This document shows, piece by piece, positions 21,054-29,954 of a DNA stretch of 64,000 bases. The DNA comes from Sphingosinicella microcystinivorans (GTDB lineage Bacteria; Pseudomonadota; Alphaproteobacteria; Sphingomonadales; Sphingomonadaceae), in NCBI RefSeq assembly GCF_003634215.1, contig NZ_RBWX01000007.1:1598945-1662944 (forward strand). Reading direction: 5' to 3'. The notes beneath the pieces are model-generated. The model was not told the origin of the DNA, did not search any database, and worked only from the letters and a program-made list of their open reading frames with translations. The position numbers were made by a program, and so were the translations under genes. How positions within the stretch are numbered: position 1 is the stretch's first letter; each line of letters begins with the position of its first letter.

Positions 21054-22450
21054 TGGCGATCGAGATCAAGCTGCCCGCCATGTCTCCCACGATGGAGGAG
21101 GGGACGCTCGCCAAATGGCTGGTGAAGGAAGGCGACGAGGTGAAGCCGGGCGATGTGATCGCCGAGATCGAGACCGACAAGGCGACAATGGAACTGGAAT
21201 CGGACGAAGGCGGCACTGTTTCGAAGATCCTGGTTGAAGCCGGATCGGACAGCGTTGCCGTCGGTACGCTGATTGCCGTGATCGATGACGGGGAAGGGGA
21301 TGGCGACGCCGAGGCGCCGCCGGAAAAGACCGAGCCCCCGGTCGCCAAAAAGGCATCGGCTGAAAGGCATCCCGAACAGAAGACCGAAGCACCTTCCGGC
21401 GCCAAGGCGATTCCGACGCCGCAGCCGGCGATCGCGAACGATCCCGAAATCCCTGCGGGTACGAACCTTCGCCGCATGACCGTGCGCGAGGCGCTGCGCG
21501 ATGCGATGGCCGAGGAGATGCGCACCGACAGCCGCGTTTTCGTGATGGGCGAAGAGGTCGCGGAGTATCAGGGCGCCTATAAGGTGACTCAGGGTCTGCT
21601 CGAAGAGTTCGGTCCGGCGCGCGTCATCGATACGCCGATCACCGAATATGGCTTCGCAGGCGTCGGCACCGGCGCGGCGATGGGTGGGCTGCGGCCCATC
21701 GTCGAGTTCATGACCTTCAACTTCGCCATGCAGGCGATCGATCATATCGTGAACTCGGCCGCCAAGACGAACTACATGTCGGGTGGCCAGATGCGCTGCC
21801 CCATGGTGTTTCGCGGCCCGAACGGCGCGGCGTCGCGCGTTGCGGCACAGCACAGCCAGAACTACGGCCCGTGGTACGCGAGCGTGCCCGGCCTGATCGT
21901 GATCGCACCGTACAGCGCGGCGGACGCGAAGGGCCTTCTGAAGGCAGCAATCCGCTCGCCCGATCCGGTCGTCTTCCTCGAAAACGAGCTGCTTTACGGC
22001 CAGAGCTTCGATGTGCCTGAGGTGGAGGATTATGTCCTCCCCATCGGCAAGGCGCGGATCGCGCGCGAGGGGGGCGATGTCACCATCGTGTCCTACTCGA
22101 TCGGCGTCGGGGTCGCGCTTGAAGCCGCGAAGGCGTTGGCGGACGAGGGGATCGAGGCAGAGGTCGTCGATCTCCGCACGCTGCGTCCGCTCGACCGCGC
22201 CACCGTTCTCGCGAGCCTCAAGAAGACGAACCGCATGGTCGTCGTTGAGGAGGGCTGGCCGCAGTGCTCAATCGCTTCTGAAATCATGGCGATCGTGATG
22301 GAGGATGGCTTCGACGATCTCGATGCGCCCGTTCTCCGCGTCACGAATGTCGATGTTCCGCTGCCCTACGCCGCGAACCTGGAAAAAGCCGCACTCGTGA
22401 AGGCCGCCGACGTTGTCGCCGCCGCCAAGCGCGTCACCTACAAGGACTGA
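21053..22450 (+). CDS. pdhB: Pyruvate dehydrogenase E1 component, beta subunit with lipoyl domain
   Basis: The 465-residue protein is E1 beta fused to an N-terminal lipoyl domain, an arrangement known from alphaproteobacteria. Lys43 in [11 protein letters not shown] is the lipoylation site. A Pro/Ala/Lys-rich linker spans roughly residues 80-135, and the transketolase-like part runs from [17 protein letters not shown] to the C terminus, with [19 protein letters not shown] and [14 protein letters not shown] as family landmarks. ATG overlaps the pdhA stop by one base. It forms the E1 heterotetramer with PdhA. Confidence 0.97.
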   Translation: MAIEIKLPAMSPTMEEGTLAKWLVKEGDEVKPGDVIAEIETDKATMELESDEGGTVSKILVEAGSDSVAVGTLIAVIDDGEGDGDAEAPPEKTEPPVAKKASAERHPEQKTEAPSGAKAIPTPQPAIANDPEIPAGTNLRRMTVREALRDAMAEEMRTDSRVFVMGEEVAEYQGAYKVTQGLLEEFGPARVIDTPITEYGFAGVGTGAAMGGLRPIVEFMTFNFAMQAIDHIVNSAAKTNYMSGGQMRCPMVFRGPNGAASRVAAQHSQNYGPWYASVPGLIVIAPYSAADAKGLLKAAIRSPDPVVFLENELLYGQSFDVPEVEDYVLPIGKARIAREGGDVTIVSYSIGVGVALEAAKALADEGIEAEVVDLRTLRPLDRATVLASLKKTNRMVVVEEGWPQCSIASEIMAIVMEDGFDDLDAPVLRVTNVDVPLPYAANLEKAALVKAADVVAAAKRVTYKD

Positions 22451-22452
22451 AC

Positions 22453-23739
22453 ATGCCGATTGACATTACGATGCCCGCCCTCTCGCCCACGATGGAGACG
22501 GGAACACTCGCGAAATGGCTTGTGAAGGAAGGCGACAAGGTTTCGCCCGGCGACGTCATCGCCGAGATCGAAACCGACAAGGCGACGATGGAGGTTGAAT
22601 CCATCGACGAGGGTGTCGTCGCGAAGATCGTGGTTGCGGCGGGAACAGAGGACGTTCCGGTTGGCCAGCTGATTGCCGTGCTTGCGGAAGACGGGGAAGA
22701 GGTTTCCGCGCCGAAGGCTGCAAAAGCCGAACCCAAGGAAGCTCCGAAGGCGGCCGCACCGGCCCCCAAGGCCGAAGAGAAGCCGCAGCCGGCGCCTGAA
22801 CCAGCGAAAGCTGAAGCGCCGAAACCGGCAGCGCCGCAACCGGCGGTAACGGACGACGGCGACCGCGTGAAGGCGAGCCCGCTTGCACGCCGCATCGCCG
22901 AAGCCAAGGGCATCGACCTCGGCGAGGTTCAGGGCAGCGGCCCCGGCGGCCGCGTCGTGAAGGCGGACCTCGACGGCGGGAAACCGGCCGCGGCCGCGCC
23001 CGCAGCCAAGGCCGCCGCACCTGCGGCGCCTGCAGCGTTCGATACCGAGATTCCGCACGACGCCGTGAAGCTCTCGAACATGCGCAAGGTCATCGCGCGC
23101 CGCCTTACCGAGGCTAAGCAGACGATCCCGCACATCTACCTCACCGTGGATATCCAGCTCGATGCGCTCCTGAAGCTGCGCGGCGAGCTGAACACGGCGC
23201 TGGAGCCGCGCGGCGTGAAGCTCAGCGTCAACGATCTGCTGATCAAGGCGCTCGCCGCCGCGCTGATCGAGGTGCCGGAGTGCAACGTCTCGATCTCGGG
23301 CGATCAGCTTTTCAAGTACAGCCGCGCCGATATCTCTGTGGCGGTGTCAATCCCGAACGGGCTCATCACGCCGATCATCACGGACGCAGACGCCAAGAGC
23401 CTCTCGGCCATCGCGACCGAGATGAAGGAACTCGCGGGCCGCGCCAAGGAAGGCAAGCTGCAGCCGCACGAGTATCAGGGCGGCACGGCCTCCATCTCCA
23501 ACATGGGCATGTACGGCATCAAGCAGTTCGACGCGGTCATCAACCCGCCGCAGGGCATGATCATGGCAATCGGTGCGGGCGAGAAGCGGCCGTACATCGT
23601 GAACGATGCGCTCGCCATCGCAACGGTGATGTCGGCGACAGGCAGCTTCGACCACCGCGCCATCGACGGTGCGGACGGTGCACGCCTGATGCAGGCGTTC
23701 AAGCGCCTCGTCGAAAACCCGCTCAGCCTGCTGGCGTGA
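22453..23739 (+). CDS. pdhC: Pyruvate dehydrogenase E2 (dihydrolipoamide acetyltransferase)
   Basis: E2 forms the core of the complex and passes the acetyl group to CoA. The 428 residues comprise one lipoyl domain (Lys43 in [11 protein letters not shown]), an Ala/Pro-rich linker, the peripheral-subunit binding domain (ASPLARRIAEAKGIDLGEV, about residues 140-170), another linker, and the catalytic domain ending with the active site FDHRAIDGADGARLM. It starts 2 bases after pdhB. Its stop overlaps the GTG of the next gene, which is not lpd but an unrelated membrane protein. Confidence 0.97.
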   Translation: MPIDITMPALSPTMETGTLAKWLVKEGDKVSPGDVIAEIETDKATMEVESIDEGVVAKIVVAAGTEDVPVGQLIAVLAEDGEEVSAPKAAKAEPKEAPKAAAPAPKAEEKPQPAPEPAKAEAPKPAAPQPAVTDDGDRVKASPLARRIAEAKGIDLGEVQGSGPGGRVVKADLDGGKPAAAAPAAKAAAPAAPAAFDTEIPHDAVKLSNMRKVIARRLTEAKQTIPHIYLTVDIQLDALLKLRGELNTALEPRGVKLSVNDLLIKALAAALIEVPECNVSISGDQLFKYSRADISVAVSIPNGLITPIITDADAKSLSAIATEMKELAGRAKEGKLQPHEYQGGTASISNMGMYGIKQFDAVINPPQGMIMAIGAGEKRPYIVNDALAIATVMSATGSFDHRAIDGADGARLMQAFKRLVENPLSLLA

Positions 23740-24200
23740 TTGTCGCGAACCAGCTCTGGAAGGTTCCCGCGACTGCGATCGGCGGCGCAGCGATTGGAGG
23801 ATTTTTATTTCTACCGATCGCTGAAGCTGCGCGCGCTCTAAAAGAGGGGGATATGTTAGCGTTGTTGGAGGCCCCGTTATTTATTCTGGCCAGTTTGGTT
23901 TTAGGGCTGCCGATAATTGCAAACGTATTGCCTTATACTTTTTTAGGAACGTTGATTGGCTTTTGGCCATCGTGTGTGCTTTTCGGAAGAAAGCGCATAG
24001 GCGATCTCTTCTTGATTTCCATCATCGGGGCCATCTTAGGAGCAGCACTGGTTTACTTGGATCGCTCTTTAAGTTTTCCGACTATTGTTGAGCCAATAGG
24101 GAATTACTCGCCATGGGTTGGCGCCATGTTTGGCGTTCTTACAGGTTATATCGGTTGGGTTCTCATGGAACCTCAAAGGATAGGAAGATTTGATGGCTGA
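23736..24200 (+). CDS. Unknown multi-pass membrane protein inserted between pdhC and lpd
   Basis: I do not recognise this 154-residue protein. It has four or five predicted membrane segments: TAIGGAAIGGFLFLPIAEA, PLFILASLVLGLPIIANVL, YTFLGTLIGFWPSCVLF, LFLISIIGAILGAALVYL and WVGAMFGVLTGYIGWVLM. The GTG start overlaps the pdhC stop (GTGA) and the stop lies 8 bases inside lpd, so it fits the operon exactly. By hand count 135 of 300 bases in 23881-24180 are G or C (45 percent), clearly below the flanking pdh genes, which suggests an acquired gene. Nothing in it points to pyruvate metabolism. A transporter accessory or small membrane immunity protein are both possible. Confidence 0.78.
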   Translation: MIVANQLWKVPATAIGGAAIGGFLFLPIAEAARALKEGDMLALLEAPLFILASLVLGLPIIANVLPYTFLGTLIGFWPSCVLFGRKRIGDLFLISIIGAILGAALVYLDRSLSFPTIVEPIGNYSPWVGAMFGVLTGYIGWVLMEPQRIGRFDG

Positions 24201-25593
24201 CACTTATGACCTCATCGTCCTCGGCTCCGGGCCGGGGGGCTATGTTGCGGCGATCCGCGCAGCGCAGCTTGGAATGAAGACGGCCATTGTCGAGCGCGAG
24301 CGGCTTGGCGGTATTTGCCTCAACTGGGGGTGCATCCCGACCAAGGCGCTGCTGCGCTCGTCGGAAATCTTCCACTATCTGACGCACGCTTCGGCTTATG
24401 GCCTCAGCGCAGAGAAGCCGTCGTTTGACATCAAGGCTGTCGTGGCGCGTAGCCGCAAAGTTGCCGATCAGCTGAACGGCGGCGTCAAGGGGCTGATGAA
24501 GAAGCACAAGATCGACGTGCATGAAGGCGTCGGCACGCTGACGGGGAAGGGCAAGCTCTCCGTTTCTAAGGACGGCAAGACGACCGAGCTTTCAGCTAAG
24601 AACATCATCGTCGCCACGGGCGCTCGTGCCCGCGAGCTTCCGTTCGCGAAGGCCGACGGCAAGCGCATCTGGACGTATCGCCATGCGCTGGTGCCCGAAA
24701 CGGTGCCGGAAAAGCTGCTGGTGATCGGATCGGGCGCGATCGGCATCGAGTTTGCAAGCCTCTATTCGGACCTCGGCGCCAAAGTGACGGTCGTCGAGAT
24801 GCTGGAGCGTATCCTTCCCGTGGAAGACGCTGAAGTCAGCGCGTTCATGGAAAAGGCGCTCACCAAGCAGGGCATGGCGATCCACACGAAGACGGGCGTT
24901 CAGAAGCTGGACGCGACCGCGAAGGGCGTGAAAGCCGAGATCAAGTTCGCCGACGGCAAGGTTGAAACGCAGGAGTTCAGCCATGTTATCGTCGCGGTCG
25001 GCATCGTGCCGAACATCGAGGACATCGGCCTCGAAAAGCTCGGCGTGAAGCAGCTTCCGAACAAGCACATCGAAACGGACGGTTACGGCCGCACCAGCGT
25101 GGACGGCATCTGGGCGATCGGCGACGTCACGGCCGGGCCGTGGCTCGCGCACAAGGCGATGCATGAGGCCGTCGTGTGCGTGGAGAAGATGGCGGGCGTG
25201 AAGGATGTTCACGCCATGAGCACGGCGAATATCCCCGGCTGCACCTACTCACGCCCGCAGGTTGCCTCCGTGGGCCTCACCGAGGCGAAGGCGAAGGAAG
25301 CCGGATACAAGGTGAAGGTCGGCAAGTTCCCGGCCATCGGCAACGGCAAGGCGATCGCGCTCGGCGAGACCGAGGGCTTCGTGAAGACCGTGTTCGACGA
25401 GGCGACCGGCGAGCTTCTGGGGGCGCACATGGTGGGCGCGGAAGTAACCGAGCTGATCCAGGGTTATGTCGTGGCGCGCGAGCTGGAAACGACCGAGGCC
25501 GAACTGATGGGCACGACCTTCCCGCACCCGACGCTTTCGGAAATGATGCACGAAAGCGTGCTTGCCGCTTACGGGCGCCCGCTTCACATCTGA
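24193..25593 (+). CDS. lpdA: Dihydrolipoyl dehydrogenase (E3)
   Basis: E3 reoxidises the dihydrolipoyl groups of E2 with FAD and NAD. The 466-residue protein starts with the FAD-binding GSGPGGYVAA, has the redox disulfide Cys42-Cys47 in GGICLNWGCIPTK, an NAD-binding GSGAIGIEFASLY, and the C-terminal HPTLSEMMHES active-site motif. ATG at 24193 has AGGAAG 5 bases upstream; a TTG at 24190 is in frame but less likely. It overlaps the inserted membrane-protein gene by 8 bases. It may also serve other 2-oxoacid dehydrogenases. Confidence 0.97.
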   Translation: MADTYDLIVLGSGPGGYVAAIRAAQLGMKTAIVERERLGGICLNWGCIPTKALLRSSEIFHYLTHASAYGLSAEKPSFDIKAVVARSRKVADQLNGGVKGLMKKHKIDVHEGVGTLTGKGKLSVSKDGKTTELSAKNIIVATGARARELPFAKADGKRIWTYRHALVPETVPEKLLVIGSGAIGIEFASLYSDLGAKVTVVEMLERILPVEDAEVSAFMEKALTKQGMAIHTKTGVQKLDATAKGVKAEIKFADGKVETQEFSHVIVAVGIVPNIEDIGLEKLGVKQLPNKHIETDGYGRTSVDGIWAIGDVTAGPWLAHKAMHEAVVCVEKMAGVKDVHAMSTANIPGCTYSRPQVASVGLTEAKAKEAGYKVKVGKFPAIGNGKAIALGETEGFVKTVFDEATGELLGAHMVGAEVTELIQGYVVARELETTEAELMGTTFPHPTLSEMMHESVLAAYGRPLHI

Positions 25594-25603
25594 TTGAAAG
25601 ACC

Positions 25604-26245
25604 TCAGGCCGCCGGTGAGAACGTGCCGGCGGCCTCGTCGAGGACATGCAGAACGCCGTCGCGGATCGCAAAATAGGCGCCGATCAGCTTCAGCTTGCCT
25701 GCAGCCTCGCGCTCCGGAATGCACGGGAAGGTCCGCAGATTCTGCAGGGAGACCTTCACGGCCTCCAGTTCCAGCGCGTACTCGACATCGCGGTCCATGC
25801 GGCCGCCGTGTTCGTGAAGGATGCGGTCGCGGGCCTCGTCGAGAAGATCGATCCAGTGCGCGATGAAGCCGCCCGCGCCGGCCGGAGCACCCTTGAACTT
25901 GCTGGTGAGCGCGGCCTGCACGCCGCCGCAGCCGCCATGCCCCATCACGACGACGTTCTCGACCTCGAGTTGGGTCACGGCGAACTCCAGCGCAGCTGAG
26001 ACGCCGTGGCGACCGCCGCCCAGCTCGAACGGCGGCACCAGATTGGCGACGTTGCGCACCGTGAAGATTTCGCCCGGCCCGACATCGAAGATCATCGCCG
26101 GGTCGACACGACTGTCGGAGCAGGAAATGATCATGGTTTTCGGACTCTGGCTCGAACGAAGCGCGTCGTAGCGAGCCTTTTGGGCGATATAGGCGCCGCC
26201 GCGAAACCGGCGGTAGCCGTCGATCAGTTCATCGAAGCCAGACAT
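25604..26245 (-). CDS. Beta-class carbonic anhydrase
   Basis: The enzyme interconverts CO2 and bicarbonate. The 213-residue protein has the beta-class zinc site: Cys42 with the Asp44-Arg46 dyad in SCSDSRVDP, and His103 and Cys106 in MGHGGCGGV. ATG at 26245 is chosen over an upstream TTG at 26281, although neither has a strong ribosome-binding site. It is convergent with lpd and diverges from lipA. Bicarbonate supply for carboxylases such as CarB or the liu carboxylase is a plausible role, by inference only. Confidence 0.95.
   Translation of the reverse strand: MSGFDELIDGYRRFRGGAYIAQKARYDALRSSQSPKTMIISCSDSRVDPAMIFDVGPGEIFTVRNVANLVPPFELGGGRHGVSAALEFAVTQLEVENVVVMGHGGCGGVQAALTSKFKGAPAGAGGFIAHWIDLLDEARDRILHEHGGRMDRDVEYALELEAVKVSLQNLRTFPCIPEREAAGKLKLIGAYFAIRDGVLHVLDEAAGTFSPAA
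25607..25634. repeat. Strong inverted repeat at the lpd / carbonic anhydrase convergence
   Basis: GGCCGCCGG (25607-25615) and CCGGCGGCC (25626-25634) form a perfect 9-base GC stem around a 10-base loop, beginning 14 bases after the lpd stop and lying within the last codons of the carbonic anhydrase gene. It could stop or stabilise transcripts from both sides. There is no T run on either strand, so it is not a canonical intrinsic terminator. Confidence 0.4.
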
Positions 26246-26291
26246 GGAAATGCGGCTAACCCGTTCATGCCTGCCATGCAAGAACTGACGG

Positions 26292-26320
26292 TTGGATTAT
26301 GCGGCTGTCGCCGCTATCTA
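26292..26320 (+). promoter_or_regulatory. Predicted promoter giving a leaderless lipA mRNA
   Basis: TTGGAT (26292-26297) and TATCTA (26315-26320) are 17 bases apart. Transcription would start about 26327-26328, which is the lipA ATG itself. No Shine-Dalgarno sequence lies between the -10 box and the ATG, consistent with a leaderless message. Confidence 0.45.
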
Positions 26321-26327
26321 GGCGCGC

Positions 26328-27257
26328 ATGGCAGACGCTGACCCCGCACCCGCTTCTCCTATCCGCACCCGCAAGCCGGACTGGCTGCGCGTGAAAGCGC
26401 CGACGAGTGTCGGTTTTGCGCAGACACGCAAGCTGATGCGGAACCTCGGCCTCAACACGGTGTGCGAAGAAGCCGCGTGCCCGAACATCGGCGAGTGCTG
26501 GACGCAGAAGCACGCGACCGTGATGATTCTGGGCGACACGTGCACGCGCGCCTGCGCCTTCTGCAACGTGAAGACTGGTATGCCGAATCCGGTCGATCCG
26601 CTTGAACCCGAACACGTCGCGACCGCCGCCGCCGAACTTGGCCTTGAGCATATCGTCATCACCAGCGTCGACCGCGACGACCTTGCGGACGGCGGCGCCA
26701 CGCAGTTTGTGCGCGTCATCGAGGCGCTGCGTCGCCGCGCGCCAAATACCACGATCGAAATCCTGACGCCGGACTTCCGCAACAAGGCGGACGAGGCGGT
26801 GAAGCGCATCGTCGACGCACGGCCCGACGTTTACAACCACAACCTCGAAACCGTGCCGAGGCTCTATCCGACGATCCGGCCCGGCGCGCGCTACTTCCAC
26901 TCGCTGCGCCTGCTCGAACGCGTGAAGACGCTCGACCCGACGATCTTCACCAAATCCGGCCTGATGGTCGGGCTCGGCGAAGAGCGGCTGGAAATCCATC
27001 AGGTAATGGATGACATGCGCTCGGCCGACATCGATTTCCTGACGATCGGCCAATATCTGCAGCCAACGCCGCGCCACGCGAAAGTGATCGATTTCGTGAC
27101 GCCGGACACGTTCAAGTCTTACGCGTCGCTTGGCCGCGCCAAGGGCTTCGCGCTCGTTGCGGCATCGCCGCTCACGCGCTCCTCATATCATGCGGGCGAC
27201 GACTTCGCGAAGCTGAAGGCCGCGCGCCTCGCAAAGCATCAACGCGCCGATGCCTGA
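26328..27257 (+). CDS. lipA: Lipoyl synthase
   Basis: LipA is a radical SAM enzyme that inserts two sulfurs into octanoyl groups on lipoyl domains, here presumably those of PdhB, PdhC and other 2-oxoacid dehydrogenases. The 309-residue protein carries the auxiliary cluster cysteines C46, C51, C57 ([12 protein letters not shown]) and the radical SAM cysteines C72, C76, C79 (CTRACAFC). The close link to pdh genes fits the job. The ATG has no ribosome-binding site and probably begins a leaderless transcript. The end overlaps coq10 by 8 bases. Confidence 0.97.
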   Translation: MADADPAPASPIRTRKPDWLRVKAPTSVGFAQTRKLMRNLGLNTVCEEAACPNIGECWTQKHATVMILGDTCTRACAFCNVKTGMPNPVDPLEPEHVATAAAELGLEHIVITSVDRDDLADGGATQFVRVIEALRRRAPNTTIEILTPDFRNKADEAVKRIVDARPDVYNHNLETVPRLYPTIRPGARYFHSLRLLERVKTLDPTIFTKSGLMVGLGEERLEIHQVMDDMRSADIDFLTIGQYLQPTPRHAKVIDFVTPDTFKSYASLGRAKGFALVAASPLTRSSYHAGDDFAKLKAARLAKHQRADA

Positions 27258-27726
27258 ACATCGCGAGGTCCGGGTTCTTCCGTACACACCGGAACAGCTC
27301 TTTGATCTCGTCGCCGATGTCGGCAGCTATGGCGAGTTTCTGCCCTGGGTGATCGCGACGCGCGTCAAGTCGCGCAGCGACGCGGAAATGGTCGCCGACA
27401 TGGTCGTCGGCTTCAAGGTGTTCCGGGAGACCTTTACCAGCCGCGTGGTGCTGGACAGACCGCACCATATCCACATCGACTATGTCTCGGGGCCGCTGAA
27501 GTTTCTCTACAACGATTGGCGTTTCAAGGCTGTGGGTGGCGGCACGGAAGTCGACTTCCACGTCGATTTCGCGTTCCGGCAATCGATCCTGAACGGTCTC
27601 GCCGGGGCATACTTCCACGAAGCCTTCCGCAAGATGGTGACGGCGTTCGAAACGCGCGCCGCCAAGGTCTATGCGGCGGAGGCGCCCTCGGGCAGCAGCA
27701 GTTCGAGCGCGCAGCGCACGGCCTGA
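27250..27726 (+). CDS. COQ10/RatA-type START-domain protein (ubiquinone binding)
   Basis: The 158-residue protein is a START/polyketide-cyclase fold of the COQ10 family, whose mitochondrial members bind coenzyme Q and support respiration. Landmarks are [25 protein letters not shown], and the C-terminal [20 protein letters not shown]. Some databases call such proteins RatA-like toxins, but the alphaproteobacterial lipA neighbours are the COQ10 type. The start overlaps lipA, so translation is coupled. Its last 58 bases overlap the end of the convergent pncC gene. Confidence 0.92.
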   Translation: MPEHREVRVLPYTPEQLFDLVADVGSYGEFLPWVIATRVKSRSDAEMVADMVVGFKVFRETFTSRVVLDRPHHIHIDYVSGPLKFLYNDWRFKAVGGGTEVDFHVDFAFRQSILNGLAGAYFHEAFRKMVTAFETRAAKVYAAEAPSGSSSSSAQRTA

Positions 27727-28184
27727 AGCCGGATACCCGTGCGGCCGAGGTCGCCGAACTGCCTCATGTCCGCAACAACATCTTCCGGGTCCGCGTCGCG
27801 GATCGCGCGGGCGAAGACCACCGTTCCCACGGGTTTCGATTCCGACCCTCCGTCCGGCCCCGCGATGCCCGTGATCGCCACGGCAACATCCGCCTCGCTG
27901 TGCGCAAGCGCGCCCTGCGCCATCGCCCAGGCGGTCGCAACGGAAACCGCGCCGAAGGTTTCGAGCACGTCGCCGTGCACATCGAGCTGCGCCGTCTTCG
28001 CTTCATTCGAATAGGTCACAAAGCCACGCTCCAGCACGGCCGAAGAGCCGGGGATCTCCGTGATCGCACCGCACACGAGCCCTCCAGTGCAGGATTCGGC
28101 AAGCACGACCTTGCGTCCCGCGGCAGCATTCAGTTCCACCACGCGGCGTGCCAGCGCGATGATATCTTCCTCAAAAAACGTCAC
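27669..28184 (-). CDS. pncC: CinA C-terminal domain / nicotinamide-nucleotide amidohydrolase
   Basis: PncC hydrolyses nicotinamide mononucleotide to nicotinate mononucleotide in NAD recycling. This 171-residue stand-alone domain has AESCTGGLVCGAITEIPGSS, the VTYSNEAK segment and the GIAGPDGGSE...PVGTVVFA motif. A TTG at 28205 is possible, but the GTG at 28184 has GGGAG 6 bases ahead and overlaps the preceding stop as GTGA. The N-terminal CinA nucleotide-binding domain is absent, as is usual for PncC-type proteins. The 3' end lies 58 bases inside coq10. Confidence 0.93.
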   Translation of the reverse strand: MTFFEEDIIALARRVVELNAAAGRKVVLAESCTGGLVCGAITEIPGSSAVLERGFVTYSNEAKTAQLDVHGDVLETFGAVSVATAWAMAQGALAHSEADVAVAITGIAGPDGGSESKPVGTVVFARAIRDADPEDVVADMRQFGDLGRTGIRLQAVRCALELLLPEGASAA

Positions 28185-28708
28185 TCTTTTGCTCCCAATG
28201 GGCAAAGTTGAGGGCCGGACGTGGATTTACCGGCACCAATACGCATGAAGGCCGTGACAAGGCGCGCAATCTGCGCGTCCTGCAAGGGCAGCAAGGCGTC
28301 TACGAGATCGTTGGCCATAGCACAGTCGCTTGCCGACATGTCCTTGATGATTGCGCTCGCGGTCACGCTTGCCACAAGCGGCCGCATGGCATCGCTCTGC
28401 TTGCGCATCTCATCGGCAACGGCCTTGTCTTCCTGCTGACCCAGAAAATGATCGAGCACCACCGGCCAAGCCGCATCTCCGCGCGCCTTGAAGCGTGTGC
28501 GAAGCTGTGGTTGTGCGGCGACGATCGCCGGCGAAACCGCAGCGTGGCCGGTGCCGCATTGTTCCGCGACGATCGGCGCGACGGTCGCGAGCAGGAAATC
28601 GGAAAAGGCGAGTGCCTGCGTTTGGTTCATGCACGTCTCGCCGGTTTCGGCATGTGCACTGGAAACCGCAAGGCTCGCCAAGGCCAGGATCAGGGCTGGA
28701 CGTTTCAT
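28181..28708 (-). CDS. Unknown exported protein between ispDF and pncC
   Basis: I do not recognise this 175-residue protein. It has a signal peptide ([20 protein letters not shown]) and a helical mature part with four cysteines (CMNQTQ, QCGTGH, DCAMA, LCPLG), which suggests a periplasmic protein with disulfides. The start overlaps the ispDF stop by 4 bases and the end overlaps pncC by 4 bases, so all three are cotranscribed. GC content and codon use match the chromosome, so it looks like a resident gene. Confidence 0.8.
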   Translation of the reverse strand: MKRPALILALASLAVSSAHAETGETCMNQTQALAFSDFLLATVAPIVAEQCGTGHAAVSPAIVAAQPQLRTRFKARGDAAWPVVLDHFLGQQEDKAVADEMRKQSDAMRPLVASVTASAIIKDMSASDCAMANDLVDALLPLQDAQIARLVTAFMRIGAGKSTSGPQLCPLGAKE

Positions 28709-29868
28709 TTGATCTCCACCGTGCTGAGCCGAACAGAAGCAGTTGCCTGGGCCGCAATGCCTTCCCTGCGTCCCGTGAAGCCGAGCTTCTCTGTCGTTGT
28801 AGCCTTGATGCTAACCCCCTCGACTGGCAGCCGCAACAGTCCGGCCACGCGCTGCCGCATAGCCTCCCTATGCGGACCGACCTTGGGCGTTTCGCAGATG
28901 AGCGTGACATCCACGTGATCGATGATACCGCTCCGGGCGAGGATGAGGTCGCGGGCGTGGATCAGAAACTGATCCGACGGAGCGCCGCGCCACTTGGGAT
29001 CGCTCGGCGGAAAATGATCGCCGATGTCGCCCATTGCCGCGGCGCCGAGCAGGGCGTCGGTCAGCGCGTGGAGGCCGACGTCAGCGTCGCTGTGGCCGAC
29101 GAGGCCGTGGTCGTGTGGAACCTTTACACCGCAAAGCCATACGTGATCGCCCGGTCCGAAGCGGTGGACATCGAAGCCTTGCCCCACGCGCGTCACCCGC
29201 CCGGCACCGAGCAAAGCTTCAGCACGCGCGAAGTCCGCAGGGTACGTGAGCTTGGCGAGCTTTTCGTCGCCTTCCACGAACGCGATGCGCAGTCCGGCAG
29301 CGAGCGCAACCGCGACGTCATCAGTCGCGTCCGGAGCGGCGTCGGCATGGGCAGAACGGATCGCGGCGTAGCGAAACGCCTGCGGAGTCTGGACGCGCTT
29401 CAGGCGACTGCGGTCAACCTCGCCGTCGGCGTGGGTTTCGCCGGTGCGAAGGCTGTCGACCACGGGGAGGGCGGGGACGGCGCCTTCATTTTCGGCGAGC
29501 GCATCCAGCAGCCGGTCGATGACGTCATGCGAGAGGAGGGGGCGGGCCGCGTCGTGGATCAGGACAAGGTCGGGGGCAAAATCTGCAAGCGCTTCGAGAC
29601 CGCGATGCACCGATTCCTGCCGCGTCGCGCCGCCGGGAACCGGCAGCGTGCCGAGTCCCTGCGCGGCGTCCGAAAAGGCTGCGGTGTCATCCGGGTGGAT
29701 CACAGCCACGACCTGGCCGACGCGCGGGTGACTCGCGAGCGCAGCAAGCGAACGGCGGATCACCGGCTGGCCCGCCAGGGCCCGGTATTGTTTCGGCACG
29801 CCTTCGCCCGCGCGGGAGCCTCTCCCGGCGGCAACGACGATCGCAGCGACCCTTGACGGTTCGTTCAT
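28705..29868 (-). CDS. ispDF: Bifunctional IspD/IspF (MEP pathway)
   Basis: The protein fuses two enzymes of the MEP pathway to isopentenyl diphosphate: MEP cytidylyltransferase (IspD) and MEcPP synthase (IspF). Of 387 residues, 1 to about 225 are IspD, with [18 protein letters not shown] and IHDAARPLL, and about 226-387 are IspF, with the metal-binding DVH at 233-235, [19 protein letters not shown] and [13 protein letters not shown]. Such fusions are typical of alphaproteobacteria. It diverges from dusB. Confidence 0.97.
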   Translation of the reverse strand: MNEPSRVAAIVVAAGRGSRAGEGVPKQYRALAGQPVIRRSLAALASHPRVGQVVAVIHPDDTAAFSDAAQGLGTLPVPGGATRQESVHRGLEALADFAPDLVLIHDAARPLLSHDVIDRLLDALAENEGAVPALPVVDSLRTGETHADGEVDRSRLKRVQTPQAFRYAAIRSAHADAAPDATDDVAVALAAGLRIAFVEGDEKLAKLTYPADFARAEALLGAGRVTRVGQGFDVHRFGPGDHVWLCGVKVPHDHGLVGHSDADVGLHALTDALLGAAAMGDIGDHFPPSDPKWRGAPSDQFLIHARDLILARSGIIDHVDVTLICETPKVGPHREAMRQRVAGLLRLPVEGVSIKATTTEKLGFTGRREGIAAQATASVRLSTVEIK

Positions 29869-29954
29869 GGGCGCGGCCTTTAGCGCAGGCTGTGCTTGCC
29901 GAACAGCCCTGCTTGGGCTATGCGCCGTGCCTTATTTTTGGGCAGCCGAAGACA

